Source: Variovorax saccharolyticus
GTDB taxonomy: Bacteria > Pseudomonadota > Gammaproteobacteria > Burkholderiales > Burkholderiaceae_C
Direction: 5' to 3'
DNA: 64,000 nucleotides
Assembly (NCBI RefSeq): GCF_030316765.1
Contig: NZ_JASZYT010000007.1
Location: forward strand, 124,001-188,000
The position numbers and the translations under genes are program-made. The notes under the pieces were generated by a model. That model searched no databases and was not told the DNA's origin. It saw nothing but the letters and a program-made list of their open reading frames with translations. Each line of letters begins with the position of its first letter. Position 1 is the stretch's first letter. Below are positions 41,005 through 50,146 of the stretch, piece after piece.

Positions 41005-42938
41005 CGCGTCCCTTCGATCTGGTCTGCATGGGCCGCGCGGCGGTCGATCTCTACGGCGAGCAGGTCGGCGGCCGGCTGGAGGACATGCTGAGCTTCACCA
41101 AGTACCTCGGCGGCTCGCCGGCCAACACCGCGGTCGGCGTGGCCCGGCTGGGCCTCAGGCCGGCGATGCTGACCCGCGTGGGCGACGAGCACAACGGCCG
41201 CTTCGTGCGCCAGGCACTGGCCGCCGAAGGGGTCGACGTGAGCCAGGTCAGGACCGACCCGAAGCGCCTGACGGCGCTGGTCTTCCTCGGCATCCAGGAC
41301 AAGGAGACTTTCCCGCTGGTCTTCTACCGCGACAACTGCGCCGACATGGCGATCGACGAGGCCGACGTCGACGCGGCGCCGATCGCCTCGGCCACCGCCC
41401 TGCTGCTGTCGGGCACGCACCTGTCGCAGCCGCAGAGCGATGCCGCCTGCCGAAGGGCGGCGCAGCGCGCGAAAGAAGCCGGCACCCGCGTGGTGCTCGA
41501 CATCGACTACCGGCCGGTGCTCTGGGGATTGACTTCGCCGGGCATGGGCGAGCAGCGCTTCGTGCCCTCGCATCAGGTCAGCGCCCACCTGCAGACCCTG
41601 ATTCCCGCCTGCGACCTGGTGGTCGGCACCGAAGAGGAGATCCACATCGCGGGCGGCAGCTCCGATACGCTCGCCGCACTGCGGCGGCTGCGCGAACTCA
41701 CGCGGGGCACGCTGGTCGTGAAGCGCGGGCCGATGGGCTGCGTGGTGTTCGACGGCCCGATCCCCGATCGGCTCGACGACGGCCTGCGGGGCCCGGGCTT
41801 CCCGGTCGACGTCTACAACGTGCTGGGCGCCGGCGATGCGTTCATGGCGGGCTTTCTTCGCGGATGGCTCAAGGACGAGCCGCTCGAGCGCTGCTGCGCC
41901 TACGCCAACGCCTGCGGCGCGCTGGTGGTGTCGCGCCACGGCTGTGCGCCGGCGATGGCCAGCTGGGAGGAGCTGCAGCACTTTCTCGCAGTCGGCTCGC
42001 ACACCCGGCGCCTGCGCGAGGACCTGGCGCTCGAACACCTGCACCGCACGACGACCCGCACGCGGCACTGGGGCGAGCTCGGCATCCTGGCCTTCGACCA
42101 CCGCGTGCAGTTCGACGAGCTCGCCGAGCGCCACGGCGCCGACGCGCAGCGCATCGAGGATTTCAAGCGCCTGGTGGCCGAGGCCGCACGGCGCGTGGCG
42201 CAGGCCGACACCGGACCCGCCCGCGGCCTCGAGGCCGGCATGATCCTCGACAGCCGCTTCGGCAGCGACATCCTGCCGACACTCACCGCCAGGGGCTGGT
42301 GGGTGGCGCGCCCGGTCGAACTGCCGGGCTCGCGGCCGCTGCGTTTCGAGCCCGAGCTGCCGCTGATGCAGGAATTGCGCAGCTGGCCGGGCGAACACGT
42401 GGTCAAGTGCCTGGTCAGCTACCACCCGGACGACCCGCAGCCGCTGCGCGCGCAGCAGCTGCTCTACCTCGACGAGCTGCAGTGCGCGAGCGTCGCCACC
42501 TTCCACGAGTTCCTGATCGAGGTCATTCCGCCGCGCGAACAGCCGGCCGACGACAGCACCCTGGCCCGCGCCCTGCAGCAGATCTACGAGGCCGGCATCC
42601 GTCCGGACTGGTGGAAGCTGCCGCCCGCCGGCTCGGCCGAGGCCTGGGAACGCATCGCCGAGGTGGTCCGCAGCCACGACCCGCATTGCCGCGGCGTGCT
42701 GCTGCTGGGCCTGGAGGCCAGCGAGGACGAGCTGCGCAACGGCTTCGAGGCCGCGGCCCCGCATCCGGTCTGCCGCGGCTTCGCGGTCGGCCGCTCGATC
42801 TTCGCCGAGGCGGCGGCCGGATGGTTCGCCGGCCGGCTTTCCGACGCCGCGGCGATCGACGACATCGCGCAGCGCTACGCGCGTCTCATGCGGCTCTGGC
42901 GCGAGGCGCGCGCCGGCCACACCACCAGCCTGGCTTGA
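41001..42938 (+). CDS. iolC: PfkB kinase-DUF2090 fusion, IolC type (5-dehydro-2-deoxygluconokinase)
   Basis: A 645-residue two-domain enzyme. Residues 1 to about 335 are a PfkB sugar kinase: FDLVCMGRAAVDLYGEQVGG, GGSPANTAVGVARLG and the anion-hole signature YNVLGAGDAFMAGFLRG near residue 270. From about 345 the DUF2090 aldolase-like domain begins: HWGELGILAFDHRVQFDELA. Fusions of this kind phosphorylate 5-dehydro-2-deoxygluconate in inositol breakdown and may also cleave the product to dihydroxyacetone phosphate and malonate semialdehyde. The other iol genes are not present in the window, so the physiological substrate may differ. Confidence 0.92.
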   Translation: MTRPFDLVCMGRAAVDLYGEQVGGRLEDMLSFTKYLGGSPANTAVGVARLGLRPAMLTRVGDEHNGRFVRQALAAEGVDVSQVRTDPKRLTALVFLGIQDKETFPLVFYRDNCADMAIDEADVDAAPIASATALLLSGTHLSQPQSDAACRRAAQRAKEAGTRVVLDIDYRPVLWGLTSPGMGEQRFVPSHQVSAHLQTLIPACDLVVGTEEEIHIAGGSSDTLAALRRLRELTRGTLVVKRGPMGCVVFDGPIPDRLDDGLRGPGFPVDVYNVLGAGDAFMAGFLRGWLKDEPLERCCAYANACGALVVSRHGCAPAMASWEELQHFLAVGSHTRRLREDLALEHLHRTTTRTRHWGELGILAFDHRVQFDELAERHGADAQRIEDFKRLVAEAARRVAQADTGPARGLEAGMILDSRFGSDILPTLTARGWWVARPVELPGSRPLRFEPELPLMQELRSWPGEHVVKCLVSYHPDDPQPLRAQQLLYLDELQCASVATFHEFLIEVIPPREQPADDSTLARALQQIYEAGIRPDWWKLPPAGSAEAWERIAEVVRSHDPHCRGVLLLGLEASEDELRNGFEAAAPHPVCRGFAVGRSIFAEAAAGWFAGRLSDAAAIDDIAQRYARLMRLWREARAGHTTSLA

Positions 42939-42956
42939 ACTCTCGGAGACATTCAA

Positions 42957-43862
42957 ATGACGACCAAAAAAATCGGCTTCATCGGCATCGGCATGATGGG
43001 CCACGGCATGGTGAGGAACCTGCTTGCCAAGGGCTATCCGGTGAAGCTCAAGGCGCATCGCAACCGCGCCAGGCTCGCCGACCTGCTGGCGGCCGGCGCG
43101 ACCGAGGCCGACACCCACGCGGCCACCGGGCAGGACGTCGACATCGTCTTTCTCTGCGTCACCGGATCGCCGCAGGTCGAGGAGATCGTCTACGGGGTCG
43201 ACGGCCTGCTCGGCGCCGCGCGTGCGGGGCTGATCGTGGTCGACTGCTCCACCGCCGAGCCCTCGTCGAGCGCCCGGGTCCGCGCCGATTTCGCGGCTCG
43301 CGGCGTCAGCTTCATCGACGCGCCGCTGGCGCGCACGCCGAAGGAAGCCGAGGAAGGCCGCCTCAACACCATGGTCGGCGCCGATCCCGAAGACTTTCGC
43401 ACCATCGAGCCGGTGCTCAAGGCCTTCTGCGAGAACATCTTCCATGTCGGCCCGCCGGGCCACGGCCACGTGCTCAAGCTGGTCAACAACATGATGGCGA
43501 TGAGCTTCGCCAGCTGCATCGCCGAGGCCTTCGCCGTGGCCGCCAAGTCGGGGCTCGACCTCAAGCGGTTCTACGACGTGGTGTCGGCCGGCGGCGTCAA
43601 CTGCGGCATCTTCCAGATGATGACCGCCAAGACGCTGACCGACGGCACGGTCGACGGCTTCAAGTTCGGCATCGCCAACGCGCAGAAGGACTTGCGCTAC
43701 TACACCCACCTGGCCGAAAGCCTGCCGGTCTCGAGCTTCATGGGCGAGGCCACGCACCAGAGCCTGGTCCAGGCCGTGAACCTGGGCTTCGGCGACAAGC
43801 TGATCGCCTCCCTGTTCGAGGCCCAGGAAAAGATCAACGACGTGAAGATCGTTCCGCGCTAG
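42957..43862 (+). CDS. 3-hydroxyisobutyrate dehydrogenase-family NAD(P)-dependent oxidoreductase
   Basis: A 301-residue beta-hydroxyacid dehydrogenase. The Rossmann start is KIGFIGIGMMGHGMVRNLLA. The substrate-binding region DAPLARTPKEAEEGRLNTMV departs from the usual SGG form, and the catalytic lysine is probably in GHGHVLKLVNNMMAM near residue 174. It could reduce malonate semialdehyde or tartronate semialdehyde or oxidise a hydroxy acid; the link to the IolC-type enzyme makes malonate semialdehyde a candidate. It starts 18 bases after iolC. Confidence 0.85.
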   Translation: MTTKKIGFIGIGMMGHGMVRNLLAKGYPVKLKAHRNRARLADLLAAGATEADTHAATGQDVDIVFLCVTGSPQVEEIVYGVDGLLGAARAGLIVVDCSTAEPSSSARVRADFAARGVSFIDAPLARTPKEAEEGRLNTMVGADPEDFRTIEPVLKAFCENIFHVGPPGHGHVLKLVNNMMAMSFASCIAEAFAVAAKSGLDLKRFYDVVSAGGVNCGIFQMMTAKTLTDGTVDGFKFGIANAQKDLRYYTHLAESLPVSSFMGEATHQSLVQAVNLGFGDKLIASLFEAQEKINDVKIVPR

Positions 43863-43889
43863 ACCCATCCACCGCAGGAGACAAGCACC

Positions 43890-45209
43890 ATGAAAAAGAT
43901 CGACCCCGCCTCCGATTCACGCCGCGCGCTCCTCAAGGGTGCCGGACTCGCGCTGACCGGCGCCGGCCTCTACGGCGTGGCGCCGTTCATGGGGCCCTGG
44001 AAGCACAACCGCGTCTGGGCCCAGGCGGCCCAGAAGAAGCCGCTCGTGATCGGGCTCACGATGGACACCTCGGGCATGTATGCCGCCTCGGGCGGCGAGG
44101 AACGCCTGGGCGCGATGATGGCGATCAAGGAATTCAACGACCGGGGCGGCGTGCTGGGACGGCGCATCGAGGCGATCCACATCGACACCGAGACCACGCC
44201 GGCCACCGGCTCGCGGGTGGCCGAACGCATGATCACGCGCAACGAGGCCGCCTTCCTGATCGGCGCGGTGCACTCGGGCGTGTCGAACGCGATCTCGCAG
44301 GTGGCGCAGAAGTACGGCACGGTGTTCTTCAACACCAACTCGAGCTCGCCGACCGAGGCCGGCAAGGACTGCCACCGCACCAAGTTCGTCTGGGACGGCA
44401 ACGGCACCAATTTCTCGAACGCGATCGTCAAGAACGCGATCGCCACCAGCGGCCGCAACTGGGTGCTGCTGACCAACGACTACGTCTGGGGCCACAACAC
44501 CTCGAAGGCCACGCGCGCGATCGTCGAGGCCAACGGCGGCAAGATCGTCGACGAACTGCTGGTGCCACAGAACACGCGCGACTTCTCGTCCTACCTGCTG
44601 AAGCTGCAGCAGCTCAAGCCCAACGTGGTGGCGACGGCGGTGGGCGGCGACGACATCAAGGCGCTGCGCCAGCAGGTGGTGCAGCTCAAGCTCAACGAAT
44701 CGATGGCCTGGATCAACAACCAGCAGGACTGGCCCGATGTCTACGGCCTCGGGCCGGAAGCGATCTTCGGCGTCTTCGGCACCACCTGGTACTGGCGCCT
44801 CGACCTGCCGGGCGTGAAGGAGTTCGTCGCCGCCTACCAGAAGCAGTACCCGGGGATGGCGATCCGGGTGCCCGGCAACGTCTATCACAACACCTACATG
44901 GCGACGCGCGAACTGCTGCGCTGCTGCGAGGAGGCCGGCACGGTGCAGAACATCGCGGTCATCAAGAAGCTGGAGGGCCGCAAGATGACGGCGGCCGACC
45001 GCCTGCAGCACTACGACGCCTGGATGGACGCCGACACCCACCAGTGCCAGCAGACCATCTACATGGCGCGCTACAACGACAAGCCGGCCGAGAAGGACGA
45101 CATCTTCAAGATCCTGACGCAGGCCAACCCGAAGGACGTGATGGACAAGGATGCACCGGCCGCCTGCAAGCTAGAGAGCTACGAGGCCACGCCCAGCTAC
45201 GACGTCTGA
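43890..45209 (+). CDS. Branched-chain-type ABC transporter substrate-binding protein
   Basis: A 439-residue periplasmic-binding protein of the LivJ/type I fold. The signal is twin-arginine-like: SRRALLKGAGLALTGAG, then cleavage near VWAQAAQ. The mature part opens KPLVIGLTMDTSGMYAASGG and continues GAMMAIKEFNDRGGVLGRRI. A cysteine in KDCHRTKFVWDG and others near the C-terminus are unusual but not unique. It provides specificity for LivHMGF; the ligand is unknown. Confidence 0.92.
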   Translation: MKKIDPASDSRRALLKGAGLALTGAGLYGVAPFMGPWKHNRVWAQAAQKKPLVIGLTMDTSGMYAASGGEERLGAMMAIKEFNDRGGVLGRRIEAIHIDTETTPATGSRVAERMITRNEAAFLIGAVHSGVSNAISQVAQKYGTVFFNTNSSSPTEAGKDCHRTKFVWDGNGTNFSNAIVKNAIATSGRNWVLLTNDYVWGHNTSKATRAIVEANGGKIVDELLVPQNTRDFSSYLLKLQQLKPNVVATAVGGDDIKALRQQVVQLKLNESMAWINNQQDWPDVYGLGPEAIFGVFGTTWYWRLDLPGVKEFVAAYQKQYPGMAIRVPGNVYHNTYMATRELLRCCEEAGTVQNIAVIKKLEGRKMTAADRLQHYDAWMDADTHQCQQTIYMARYNDKPAEKDDIFKILTQANPKDVMDKDAPAACKLESYEATPSYDV

Positions 45210-45227
45210 CGCCGCGGCACGCACCCG

Positions 45228-46157
45228 ATGGACTTCCTGTTCCAGCTCCTTCCCCACCTGGTCAACGGCATCTCGCTGGGGCTGCTGTTCGCGTTGATCG
45301 CGCTGGGCTTCATGCTGATCGTGGGCGTGATGGAGACCATCAACCTCGCGCACGGCTCGCTGTTCGCGCTCGGCATGTACGTGGCCTTCTTCATCGTCGC
45401 GCCGACGCTCGGGCTCCTGCCCGAAACGCAGGCCGCCTACATGGCGCTGCCGATCGAGCTGCGCTATTTGTTCGCGCTGGTGCTGGCGCCGGTCTTCGTC
45501 GGCCTGTTCGGCATGCTGCTCGAGCTGTGCATGCGGCGCACCTACGGGCGCGACCCGCTCTACGGGCTGCTGCTCACCTTCGGCGCGGCGCTGGTGATCG
45601 AGGAAGGGATCCGGCTGCTGTGGGGTTCGTCGGAAAAGCAGCTGCAGCTGCCGCAGGCGATCTCGGGCGCGCTGCTGGTGGGCGACCTGATCTACTCGCG
45701 CTACCGCTTCTTCGCCAGCGCCTTCGCGGTGCTGATGATCTTCCTGCTCTGGCTGTTCCTCCAGAAGACGCCCTACGGCGCGATCATCAAGGCCGGCGCC
45801 CACGACAGCGAGATGGTGCGGGCGCTGGGCATCAACCTGAAGCGGCTGCGGCTGTTCGTCTTCGGCCTGGGCGTCGCGCTGGCTGCCATCGCGGGCGTCG
45901 TGATGGCGCCGATCTGGGGCATCCGGCCGCACGTCGGGGTCGATGCGGTGGTGCCGGCCTTCCTGATCATCGTGCTCGGCGGCGTCGGCTCGCTGTGGGG
46001 CGCGGTGATCGCCGGGCTGATGGTCGGCATGGTGGTCGGCCTGACCGGCTCCTACGCATCGGAGTGGTCGCTGATGTCGATGTACCTGCTGTTCATCGCG
46101 GTCGTCACCTTCCGCTCGCGCGGACTGTTCGGAAAGAAGAGCGTGCTCGATGTCTGA
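45228..46157 (+). CDS. Branched-chain-type ABC transporter permease LivH
   Basis: A 309-residue LivH-class permease with eight or nine membrane segments. HLVNGISLGLLFALIALGFM and ETINLAHGSLFALGMYVAFF are hallmark segments, and GAHDSEMVRALGINLKRLRL is the ATPase-contacting loop. It lies on the strand opposite livM, livG and livF, and overlaps the next SDR gene by eight bases. Confidence 0.92.
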   Translation: MDFLFQLLPHLVNGISLGLLFALIALGFMLIVGVMETINLAHGSLFALGMYVAFFIVAPTLGLLPETQAAYMALPIELRYLFALVLAPVFVGLFGMLLELCMRRTYGRDPLYGLLLTFGAALVIEEGIRLLWGSSEKQLQLPQAISGALLVGDLIYSRYRFFASAFAVLMIFLLWLFLQKTPYGAIIKAGAHDSEMVRALGINLKRLRLFVFGLGVALAAIAGVVMAPIWGIRPHVGVDAVVPAFLIIVLGGVGSLWGAVIAGLMVGMVVGLTGSYASEWSLMSMYLLFIAVVTFRSRGLFGKKSVLDV

Positions 46158-46908
46158 AGCCTCGAACAAGCCCTTGCAGGGCAAGGTGGCGCTGGTCACC
46201 GGCGCGGCCGGCACCATGGGCCTGGCCGCCACCCGGGCGCTGCTCGACGACGGCTGCACGGTGGCGCTGGTCGACTCCCACCACGAACGCACGCTGGCCA
46301 TCGCCGAGAGCCTCGGCGGCGACGCCCTGCCCTTCTGCTTCGACATCAGCGACCCGGACGCGGTGCGACAGGGCCATGCGCGCATCGCGGCCTCGGCCGG
46401 GCCGGTCGACATCCTGGTCAACAACGCCGGCATCCTGTCGAACAACAAGGTCGAAGCCACCGATGCGGCCGAATGGCGCCGCGTGCTGGCGGTGAACCTC
46501 GACGGCGCCTTCTACCTGTCGCAGCAGGTGGTGCCGGCGATGAAGGCGCGGCGCTCGGGCCGGATCATCAACACCTGCTCGCTGGCCGCCAAGACCGGCG
46601 GCCTGACCGCGGGCACCGCCTATTCGGTCTCCAAGGGCGCGCTGACCTCGCTCACTTTCTCCCTGGCGCGCGAACTGGCATCCTTCGGCATCACGGCCAA
46701 CGGCATCTCGCCGGCCTACGTGAGGACGCCGATGATCACCGAACAACTCAGCGAGGCGCAGCGCCAGGCGCTGCTGAAGGACATCCCGGTGGGACGCTTC
46801 TGCGAGCCCGAAGAATTCGCGCACGTGGTGCGCTTCCTGGCTTCGCCGCTGGCCGGCTTCATCACCGGCGAGGTCATCGACCTCAACGGCGGCCTGCTGA
46901 TGGACTGA
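46150..46908 (+). CDS. SDR-family oxidoreductase (first of two)
   Basis: A 252-residue classical short-chain dehydrogenase. TGAAGTMGLA at 18-27 binds NAD(P), NNAG is at 91-94, and the catalytic set is S144, Y158 and K162 (YSVSK). The C-terminus FITGEVIDLNGGLLMD is typical. The aspartate D42 in ALVDSHHE after the second strand favours NAD. The cofactor-binding site is intact; the substrate is probably a polyol or sugar acid oxidised before the kinase step. Confidence 0.9.
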   Translation: MSEASNKPLQGKVALVTGAAGTMGLAATRALLDDGCTVALVDSHHERTLAIAESLGGDALPFCFDISDPDAVRQGHARIAASAGPVDILVNNAGILSNNKVEATDAAEWRRVLAVNLDGAFYLSQQVVPAMKARRSGRIINTCSLAAKTGGLTAGTAYSVSKGALTSLTFSLARELASFGITANGISPAYVRTPMITEQLSEAQRQALLKDIPVGRFCEPEEFAHVVRFLASPLAGFITGEVIDLNGGLLMD

Positions 46909-46913
46909 CCCGC

Positions 46914-47711
46914 ATGGACAACCCGACGCCCCGCACCCTGTCCAGCCTGTTCGGTCTCGAAGCCAAGGCCGCCTTCGTCCCGGGCGGCTATGGCGGCATC
47001 GGCGAGGCGATCGCCTGGGCCATGGCGCAGGCCGGCGCCCGGGTGGCGGTCGCCGGGCGCGACGGCGACAAGGCTGAAGCGCTGGCGGCCTCGCTGCGCG
47101 CGGCGGGCCACGACGCGCTCGGGCTGGCCATGGACGCGCATTCGGTCGCTGCCACGCAGGAGGCGGTGGACGCGGCGGCCCGGCATTTCGGGCGGCTGGA
47201 CATCCTCATGAACTGCATCGGCATCCAGCGCGAGCAGAGCCTGCTCGAGGTCACCGAAGAAGCCTTCGACGAAGTGACGCAGGTCAACCTGAAGGCGGCG
47301 ATGTTCCTGGCCCAGGCAGCGGCCAGGCACCAGATCGCGGGCGGCCGGGGCGGCGCTCAGGTGCACTTGCTGTCGGTGCGCTCGCGCTTCGGCCTGCGCG
47401 GGCGCGGCTACTCGGCCTATGCGAGCACCAAGGGAGCGCTGGTGATGCTGATCCGCCAGCACGCGGCCGAACTGGCGCCGCACGGCATCACGGTCAACGG
47501 CATCGCGCCGACGGTGGTGCGCACCGGGATGGCGCGCCATTGGCTGGACAACCCCGCGACGCACGAGCAGCTGCTGGCGCGCATCCCGCTGGGCCGGGTC
47601 GCGGAACCGGCGGACATCGCCGGCACGGCGGTCTATTTCTGCGCCCCGGCGGCGGCCTATGTGACCGGACAGGTGCTGTACCTCGACGGCGGCATCACGG
47701 CCACCCAGTAG
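46914..47711 (+). CDS. SDR-family oxidoreductase (second of two)
   Basis: A 265-residue SDR protein. The glycine-rich loop is altered to PGGYGGIG (23-30) and the NNAG position to NCIG (100-103), but S154, Y169 and K173 (YASTK) remain. The C-terminus AYVTGQVLYLDGGITATQ is standard. It follows the first SDR gene by five bases. It may catalyse a second oxidation in the same pathway, or use a related substrate. Confidence 0.88.
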   Translation: MDNPTPRTLSSLFGLEAKAAFVPGGYGGIGEAIAWAMAQAGARVAVAGRDGDKAEALAASLRAAGHDALGLAMDAHSVAATQEAVDAAARHFGRLDILMNCIGIQREQSLLEVTEEAFDEVTQVNLKAAMFLAQAAARHQIAGGRGGAQVHLLSVRSRFGLRGRGYSAYASTKGALVMLIRQHAAELAPHGITVNGIAPTVVRTGMARHWLDNPATHEQLLARIPLGRVAEPADIAGTAVYFCAPAAAYVTGQVLYLDGGITATQ

Positions 47712-47778
47712 CCGCGGCGCCGGCGCCCTGCAGGGGGCCGCGCCCTTTCCTAGAATCAACCGGTTCGCGCCGGTTCCG

Positions 47779-47884
47779 CCTTATCCGGAAAAGCCCGCCA
47801 ATCGCCCGCAAACCCGCATGGGGACTGGTGAATAAGCTTATCCGCATAAGGCGCGAACCAAAAAATAGTTTGTTTCCATAAGGC
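47779..47884 (+). promoter_or_regulatory. Repeated TTATCC/ATAAGG elements upstream of cysI
   Basis: CTTATCCG occurs at 47780-47787 and 47837-47844; ATAAGG at 47846-47851 and 47879-47884. CTTAT-CCGC-ATAAG at 47837-47850 is a dyad, and ATAAGCTTAT at 47832-47841 a palindrome. They lie in the 240-base gap before the cys operon and are candidate sites of a CysB-like regulator. Confidence 0.45.
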
Positions 47885-47951
47885 TGGCTTTTACATTCCA
47901 CGCTCGCTTTGACGTGCGGTGGACGCGCCGCCTTCCAGCAACTGACACACG

Positions 47952-49730
47952 ATGTACCAATACACTGATTTCGACCGCCAGTTCGTGCACCTGCGCGCCG
48001 CGCAATTCCGCGACCAGCTCGAGCGCTGGCAGAGCGGCAAGCTTGCCGAGGACGAGTTCCGTCCGCTGCGCCTGCAGAACGGCTGGTACGTCCAGCGCTA
48101 CGCGCCGATGCTGCGCGTGGCCGTGCCCTACGGTGAACTGTCGAGCCGCCAGCTGCGCGTGCTGGCCAAGATCGCCCGCGAGTACGACGAGCCCGAGGCC
48201 GAGGTCTACAAGACCGCGCTGGCGACGCAAGGCAAGCTCGGCACGCACAAGCTGCCGACCCACTACGCGCACTTCACGACGCGCCAGAACGTCCAGTACA
48301 ACTGGATCCCGCTGGCCAAGTCGGCCGACGTGATGGACCTGCTGGCCTCGGTCGACATGCACGGCATCCAGACCAGCGGCAACTGCATCCGCAACATCAC
48401 CAGCGACGAGCGCGCCGGCATCGCGGTCGACGAGATCGCCGACCCGCGCCCCTTCGCCGAGATCATGCGCCAGTGGAGCACGCTGCACCCCGAGTTCGCC
48501 TTCCTGCCGCGCAAGTTCAAGATCGCCATCACCGGGGCCAAGGAAGACCGCGCCGCCACCGGCTGGCACGACGTCGGCCTGCACCTGGTCAAGAACGAGG
48601 GCGGCGAGCTCGGCTTCCGCGTGCAGGTGGGCGGCGGCATGGGCCGCACGCCGATCATCGGCACCGTGCTGCGCGAGTTCCTGCCGTGGAACCAGATCAT
48701 GAATTACCTCGAAGCGGTGATCCGGGTCTACAACCGCTACGGCCGGCGCGACAACATCTACAAGGCGCGCATCAAGATCCTGGTCAAGGCCGAGGGCCAG
48801 CGCTACATCGACGACGTCGAGGCCGAGTACAAGCAGGTCATCGAGCACGACGGTGCGCCGCACACCATCACGCAGGCCGAGCTCGACCGCGTCGCCGCCT
48901 CCTTCGTGCCGCCGCAGCTCGCCACGCGCGTCTTCCGCAGCGCCGAGGCCACCGACGCCGATCTGCGCGCGCAGGCCGCCGACGACGTCATGTTCGCGCG
49001 CTGGCTGCAGCGCAACGTGGCGCCGCACCAGAACCCCGCGCTGCGCGCGGTCACGCTGTCCTTCAAGCGCCGCCTGCAGGCGCCTGGCGATGCCTCGGCC
49101 GACCAGCTCGACACCGCTGCCCGCCTGGCCGACCGCTTCAGCGCCGGCGAGGCGCGCGTCACGCACGACCAGAACCTGCTGTTGCCCTGGGTCCATGCCG
49201 AAGACCTGCACGCACTGTGGCTCAACGCCCGCGAAGCCGGCTTCGCCAGCGCCAACGTGCACCTGCTGACCGACATGATCGCCTGCCCCGGCGGCGACTT
49301 CTGCGCCCTGGCCAATGCGCGCTCGATCCCGATCGCCGAAGCCATCACCGAGCGCTACCAGGACCTGGACGAACTCGACGACCTCGGCGAGATCGACCTC
49401 CACATCAGCGGCTGCATCAATTCGTGCGGCCACCACCACAGCGGCCATATCGGCATCCTCGGCGTCGACAAGGACGGCAAGGAGTGGTACCAGGTCACGC
49501 TCGGCGGCTCCGACGGCTCGCTGCTCAGCGGCGCGCCGCAAGCCGGCAAGGTGGTCGGCCCGTCGTTCTCGGCGGCCGAAGTGCCCGACGTGATCGAGGC
49601 CGTGCTCAACACCTACCGCGACGCCCGCGAAGCCGGCGAGACCTTCATCGACGCGCTGCGCCGGCTCGGCATCGAGCCCTTCAAGGCCGCCGCCAACGGC
49701 GCCCGCTTCAAGGTCGAGGTGGCCGCATGA
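47952..49730 (+). CDS. cysI: Sulfite reductase hemoprotein (nitrite/sulfite reductase family)
   Basis: A 592-residue siroheme/[4Fe-4S] reductase converting sulfite to sulfide. Ligand cysteines are in IACPGGDFC and SGCINSCGHHH. The ferredoxin-like halves start with THYAHFTTRQNVQYNWIPL and VTHDQNLLLPWVHAEDLHAL. It appears to be the ferredoxin-linked type, with fdxA and fnr downstream instead of a CysJ flavoprotein. Stop overlaps the next gene as ATGA. Confidence 0.95.
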   Translation: MYQYTDFDRQFVHLRAAQFRDQLERWQSGKLAEDEFRPLRLQNGWYVQRYAPMLRVAVPYGELSSRQLRVLAKIAREYDEPEAEVYKTALATQGKLGTHKLPTHYAHFTTRQNVQYNWIPLAKSADVMDLLASVDMHGIQTSGNCIRNITSDERAGIAVDEIADPRPFAEIMRQWSTLHPEFAFLPRKFKIAITGAKEDRAATGWHDVGLHLVKNEGGELGFRVQVGGGMGRTPIIGTVLREFLPWNQIMNYLEAVIRVYNRYGRRDNIYKARIKILVKAEGQRYIDDVEAEYKQVIEHDGAPHTITQAELDRVAASFVPPQLATRVFRSAEATDADLRAQAADDVMFARWLQRNVAPHQNPALRAVTLSFKRRLQAPGDASADQLDTAARLADRFSAGEARVTHDQNLLLPWVHAEDLHALWLNAREAGFASANVHLLTDMIACPGGDFCALANARSIPIAEAITERYQDLDELDDLGEIDLHISGCINSCGHHHSGHIGILGVDKDGKEWYQVTLGGSDGSLLSGAPQAGKVVGPSFSAAEVPDVIEAVLNTYRDAREAGETFIDALRRLGIEPFKAAANGARFKVEVAA

Positions 49731-50146
49731 ACCGCACCCTCACCCTGATCGCCGCCGAGGACCATGTCGACAACGGCGAGCCGAACGTGCTCCAGCTTCC
49801 CAATGACGCCGATCCGCTGGCGATCGAGGTCTGCCTGGATGACGTCGAGCGCATCGATCTCGACTTCCCGAAGTTCACCGACGGCCGCGCCTACAGCCAG
49901 GCCTTCCTGCTGCGCCGACGCCTCGGCTTCAAGGGCGACATCCGCGCCACCGGCGACGTGCTGATCGACCAGCTGGTGCAGATGCAGCGCACCGGCTTCT
50001 CGAGCGCCGTGCTCAAGGAAGGCGTCGATGCGTCGGCCGCACAGCGTCAGTTCGACCGCTTCGCCGCCTTCTACCAGGGCGATGCGGTGCAGGCCGCGCC
50101 GCACTTCGTCGCGGCACCCGAGACCGCAACGGAGCCCTCGGCATGA
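49727..50146 (+). CDS. DUF934 family protein in the cys operon
   Basis: A 139-residue DUF934 protein. The recognisable core is IDLDFPKFTDGRAYSQAFLL then RRRLGFKGDIRATGDVLIDQ and LVQMQRTGFSSAVLKEG. It has no known catalytic residues; it is consistently found after sulfite reductase and is thought to aid sulfate assimilation. ATGA overlaps with cysI upstream and cysH downstream show tight coupling. Confidence 0.9.
   Translation: MNRTLTLIAAEDHVDNGEPNVLQLPNDADPLAIEVCLDDVERIDLDFPKFTDGRAYSQAFLLRRRLGFKGDIRATGDVLIDQLVQMQRTGFSSAVLKEGVDASAAQRQFDRFAAFYQGDAVQAAPHFVAAPETATEPSA

Noticed and set aside
40776..43868. Minus-strand frame of about 1030 codons across rpiR, iolC and the dehydrogenase.
   Set aside because: Antisense of three genes; no recognisable domain.
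41864..46495. Plus-strand frame of 1543 codons across iolC to the first SDR gene.
   Set aside because: Out-of-frame through five real genes; composition dominated by Arg, Gly, Ala.
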